From JANNWF01 sp038205755 (lineage in GTDB: Bacteria > Pseudomonadota > Gammaproteobacteria > Xanthomonadales > Xanthomonadaceae), in assembly GCA_038205755.1 (NCBI GenBank), contig JBBRBN010000108.1, positions 1-10,032 of the forward strand: a DNA stretch of 10,032 nucleotides, read 5' to 3'. Under the pieces are notes generated by a model. It had not been told where the DNA came from. It made no database searches and saw nothing but the letters and a program-made list of their open reading frames with translations. Numbering within the stretch: the first letter of the stretch is position 1; every line of letters begins with the position of its first letter. The translations under genes and the position numbers were made by a program. Positions 8,701 through 10,032 of the stretch are shown here, piece by piece.

Positions 8701-8992
8701 CCACGGCGGCTGGGAGGGCGAGGACTGGCAACTCGACGTGGCTGCTCTCGACGGCGGCCTGCAGCTGGCGGTGCTGTTTGGTCACCGCATGCTGGGAGGA
8801 CCGAATCTGCCTACCGGCATTGATCAGATTCGCGCCTTTGGATTGCCGCCTGGATCCGGCTTTCTGAGTGCCACTGCATACCGACGTGCGCTGAGTACGC
8901 ATGCGATGACGACAGACATCGTATTCAAGGATGCGCAGGGGCAGCGGGTGGCTGAGCTGTTGGGGGTGCATAACCATGCATTGGGAGCGTGA
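2732..8992 (+). CDS. pfaA: PfaA-like iterative polyketide/fatty acid synthase, KS-AT-ACP-ACP-KR-DH
   Basis: This is a 2086-residue multidomain synthase.

KS (about 9-470): TDVPPGHW, APDKTYARRGGFLDP and FPGLLGNVVAGRIANR match PfaA-type ketosynthases; Cys211 lies in DAACASAL, His346 in EAHGTGT and His387 in GHTKAAAG, so the triad is intact.

AT (about 575-890): FPGQGSQ, Ser674 in GHSFGE, and SAFH (775-778), suggesting malonyl specificity.

A Pro/Ala linker holds a helical segment (about 992-1049) and is followed by two ACPs, each with LGIDSIKR (Ser1156 and Ser1265 for phosphopantetheine).

KR (about 1320-1790): VSGGARGVT (1544-1552), Lys1695, Ser1719, Tyr1732.

Polyketide-synthase-type DH (about 1800-2086): HxxxGxxxxP (His1845 to Pro1854) and Asp2007-xxx-Gln2011.

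There is no ER, thioesterase or second KS. From family knowledge, marine PfaA proteins are longer, mostly because they carry four to six or more ACPs. The start ATG fits the onset of KS homology, though its ribosome binding site is weak. Confidence 0.95.
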   Translation: MTAANAASQQPIAIVGVSALFPGSTDATGFWRDILEGRDRITDVPPGHWLVEDYFDADPAAPDKTYARRGGFLDPVGFDALGFGVPPSTLPATDTAQLLALILAQSVLQDAAREQFEGMDRSRISVILGVTSAQELLFSMVSRLQKPVWVKALRESGLPEDEVQAACTRIADHYVPWQESSFPGLLGNVVAGRIANRLNLGGTNCVTDAACASALSALSMAINELQLGHSDMVIAGGVDTLNDIFMYMCFSKTPALSPSGDCRPFSDQADGTMLGEGLGMFALKRLGDAERDGDRIYAVIRGLGSSSDGRSKSVYAPVPEGQAQALRRAYEIAGYGPDSVELMEAHGTGTKAGDAAEFEGLRQVFGAAASGRRQWCALGSVKSQIGHTKAAAGAAGLFKAVMALHHKVLPPGIKIAAPNPKLDIENSPFYLSTRARPWIRSSDHPRRASVSAFGFGGSNFHVTLEEYQGAAPKAERLPVHAHELLLLSADSALALAAAARALATRGEPLGRLARESQRQFRSSAASRLALVAGNVSQLRERLLAAAKRIEAAPDAPFSLPDRSSYGCGQVAGKLALLFPGQGSQYPGMGADLAMHFPLARALWDRAADLPFETGQRLDQRAFPPPGFGTESEQQDSAALTATEWAQPAIGATALSMFGLLRDCGIRADLLGGHSFGEVVALHAAGVLSDVDTLVVARRRGELMAKAASTPGAMTALALPVEQVRDLIERSGAAVVIANHNAPQQVVVSGSVTAIELFEEQLAAAQHGFRRLPVASAFHSPLVAGCCAPFAEFLAGIDFAAAQRPVFSNASGAPLGTDSATLRHMLAAQIAQPVRFVEMIEAMYADGARTFLEVGPGSVLTGLVGAILGARPHSAISVDRKQKNGVESLLLALARLAASGVPLDASRLFKDVREPPAAPAHGRPLTPISGSNVGKPYPPAGGFAALPAPNPPRAVAPPPALSEPLVSHPTAIAPTSAESTAAPLPPVVAAPIQLMANVDSAAWLGAFQSSQQQLADAHASFQRSMFETHATFLQLGESALAGLAAFAGDQARVAGAPTDRPPAPLQMPMPTSAPTQAAPPQAMPAAPVWVTPASAPAPTSRAPVDAQPAAVQRAARQVTPGFDLTALMLQIVAEKTGYPVDMLTLDMDLEGDLGIDSIKRVEILAAVDQRAPGLPALDRSVMSALHTLAEIVDYLQGEQGPAQPATRPTTPAVKPTTPAVSAPAAAADAGVDLTALMLQVVAEKTGYPVDMLNLDMDLEGDLGIDSIKRVEILAAVEARASGLPKRERSEMSALHTLAEIVAYLGGAGSDPPDIAPTATARPESTATPVPTPAAPALGRYRLQQVAAPAVGMAQPGLRDGEPLWIVGETAIGGALADELRRRGVDARCVDALPDAARLCVYLGGLREVEDTDQAIAINREAFALARQLAQRLESESGLLVTVQDTGGSVGLGPFDSCRAWLAGLPALVKTAALEWPRAALKAIDLDRGGRSAGGIATAIADELLAGGGEIEVMLGADGERATLCSVAAPVSTGVPVIVDGDVVLVSGGARGVTAACIARWAAVCRARFVLLGRTVLTDEPACCSGITDDADLKRVLLEQARAEQRSLSPSGLLAAVREVQAGREVRATLAAIGAAGASARYAALDVANPDALSALLAEVRAAWGPIRGVVHAAGVLADKRIGEKTDAMFDRVFDTKVGGLRALLDATRDDPLTLLAVFSSVSARCGNTGQADYAMANEVLAKVTAAEARRRPGLFARSFGWGPWEAGMVTPQLRDRFAALGVPMIGLAVGAQMFVDELSNAADPSVELVLGGEPRAEALLFEGSAARVQSLQIDVARSSHAYLEGHAIHGQPVLPLVLAAEWLSRAARSFRPGLPLAAVHDLKVLKGIRLGGFENGGDRFTIEASTLPSACGAQLQMRILDRLGQPNYSARIALLSEQASPQHDNAALTLEPWGDAPIYQDLLFHRGAFELIDQLDGISDHGIEGRLRGVTHGGWEGEDWQLDVAALDGGLQLAVLFGHRMLGGPNLPTGIDQIRAFGLPPGSGFLSATAYRRALSTHAMTTDIVFKDAQGQRVAELLGVHNHALGA
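6095..6558 (+). repeat. duplicated acyl-carrier-protein coding segments
   Basis: The two ACP core segments, 6095-6231 and 6422-6558, align without gaps over 137 bases with 10 mismatches by my count (about 93% identity), most of them at third codon positions. The stretch around the phosphopantetheine serine (6182-6219) is identical in both. The spacing of 327 bases equals 109 codons, so frame is kept. This is how PfaA genes expand or lose ACP domains, by in-frame duplication and gene conversion. Confidence 0.9.
6350..6391 (+). repeat. 21-bp tandem duplication in the inter-ACP linker
   Basis: The 21-base unit beginning CCGACGACGCCCGCGGTCA occurs at 6350-6370 and again at 6371-6391, differing only at its last two bases. 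It encodes the doubled peptide around PTTPAVKPTTPAVS in the flexible Pro/Thr/Ala linker between the ACPs. Being a multiple of three, it lengthens the linker without breaking the frame. Confidence 0.85.
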
Positions 8993-9015
8993 GGTTTCCG
9001 AGGTTGACGAATGGA

Positions 9016-9363
9016 CGTAGAGCGGAGCGTGCTCCGCTGCCCCACGTAGAGCGGAGCGTGCTCCGGTGTTTCACGTAGAGCGGAGCTTGCTCCGCTGCTT
9101 CACGTAGAGCGGAGCGTGCTCCGCTGCCTCACGTAGAGCGGAGCTTGCTCCGCTGCTTCACGTAGAGCGGAGCTTGCTCCGCTGCTTCACGTAGAGCGGA
9201 GCGTGCTCCGCTGCTTCACGTAGAGCGGAGCTAGCTCCGCTGCCTCACGTAGAGCGGAGCTTGCTCCGCTGCCTCACGTAGAGCGGAGCGTGCTCCGCTG
9301 TTTCACGTAGAGCGGAGCGTGCTCCGCTGCCTCACGTAGAGCGGAGCTTGCTCCGCTGCCCTG
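9016..9363 (+). repeat. twelve tandem 29-bp GTAG-headed hairpin (REP-like) units
   Basis: Twelve head-to-tail units of exactly 29 bases begin 24 bases after the synthase stop codon. Each contains CGTAG followed by the palindrome AGCGGAGC-NN-GCTCCGCT and a short pyrimidine-rich tail ending in CA. Differences concentrate in the two central bases (GT in units 1, 2, 4, 7, 10 and 11; TT in 3, 5, 6, 9 and 12; TA in 8) and in the tail (CCCCA, TTTCA, CTTCA, CCTCA). The stem is unbroken except in unit 2, where GCTCCGGT has one changed base. A GTAG head on a GC-rich hairpin is the SMAG-type REP layout of Stenotrophomonas and relatives, mobilised by RAYT (REP-associated tyrosine) transposases; none is in this window. 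The array could shield or end the synthase mRNA, though it lacks the U-tract of a standard terminator. Confidence 0.9.
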
Positions 9364-9391
9364 CGTAACAGCCGAGCAAGCTCGGCTCTAC
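9364..9391 (-). repeat. inverted, stem-variant REP unit closing the array
   Basis: On the minus strand this reads GTAG followed by AGCCGAGCTTGCTCGGCT, the same GTAG-plus-18-base hairpin as the preceding units but inverted. The stem carries a matched pair of changes: G to C in one arm and C to G in the other relative to AGCGGAGC/GCTCCGCT. Pairing is therefore kept while sequence is not. With unit 12 it forms a convergent pair of the kind seen in bacterial interspersed mosaic elements. Its last base directly abuts the hexanucleotide satellite. Confidence 0.8.
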
Positions 9392-9956
<565 letters not shown>

Positions 9957-10032
9957 TGTGGAGAGGAAAGAAAGGCCAAGATCCAGCACGAGAGAGGCCA
10001 AGGCAACAGACGCTTCCTTAGTTGATATTGGC

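Noticed and set aside
8993..9038. Rho-independent terminator formed by the first hairpin after the synthase
   Set aside because: The stem is GC-rich but no run of T follows it; transcription may well end in the array, but it is not a standard terminator.
9016..9391. CRISPR array (regular short repeats)
   Set aside because: Units are contiguous at 29 bp with no unique spacers, each is a near-perfect hairpin, and no cas gene is present.
9957..10032. Possible insertion-sequence end at the right edge (CAGACGCTTCCTTAG)
   Set aside because: It felt faintly familiar, but no inverted partner or transposase is visible in the window, so it cannot be supported.

Overview
This is a high-GC bacterial window, most likely from a gammaproteobacterium of the Xanthomonadales/Lysobacterales type. 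That assignment is an inference. It rests on the GC-rich coding style and on a downstream array of short hairpins that each start with the tetranucleotide GTAG. GTAG-headed REP hairpins are the hallmark of the SMAG repeats known from Stenotrophomonas and relatives. No rRNA, tRNA or other taxonomic marker is present.

Layout. Positions 1-340 are mobile-element debris: the decayed middle of an IS630-type transposase (premature stop at 27-29), cut off by a 165-bp nested palindrome (134-298), then an imperfect 21-bp tandem duplication. Positions 385-987 (minus strand) encode a TetR-family repressor. A 43-bp divergent intergenic region separates it from a two-gene operon on the plus strand. A 17-bp interrupted palindrome (1021-1037) in this region is a good operator candidate. 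The operon encodes a PfaD-type FMN enoyl reductase (1031-2671) and, after a 60-bp gap, a 2086-residue PfaA-like iterative polyketide/fatty acid synthase (2732-8992) ordered KS-AT-ACP-ACP-KR-DH. Positions 9016-9391 hold twelve head-to-tail 29-bp GTAG hairpin units closed by one inverted unit. That unit abuts a ~565-bp CAACAG-type hexanucleotide satellite (9392-9956) with almost no T on the plus strand. No gene is visible after 8992.

How the genes work together. The synthase carries every activity for chain elongation and beta-keto processing (condensation, malonyl loading, carrier, ketoreduction, dehydration) except enoyl reduction. The adjacent PfaD homologue can supply that in trans, so the pair looks like a self-contained, fully reducing iterative lipid synthase. 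It resembles a polyunsaturated fatty acid (Pfa) synthase stripped to its A and D subunits: PfaB, PfaC (the chain-length factor and FabA-like dehydratases) and the phosphopantetheinyl transferase PfaE are not in the window, and no thioesterase domain is visible. The product is therefore unlikely to be a classical EPA/DHA-type fatty acid unless the missing subunits are encoded elsewhere. The TetR protein probably represses the operon and itself from the shared intergenic region, perhaps responding to an acyl-type ligand.
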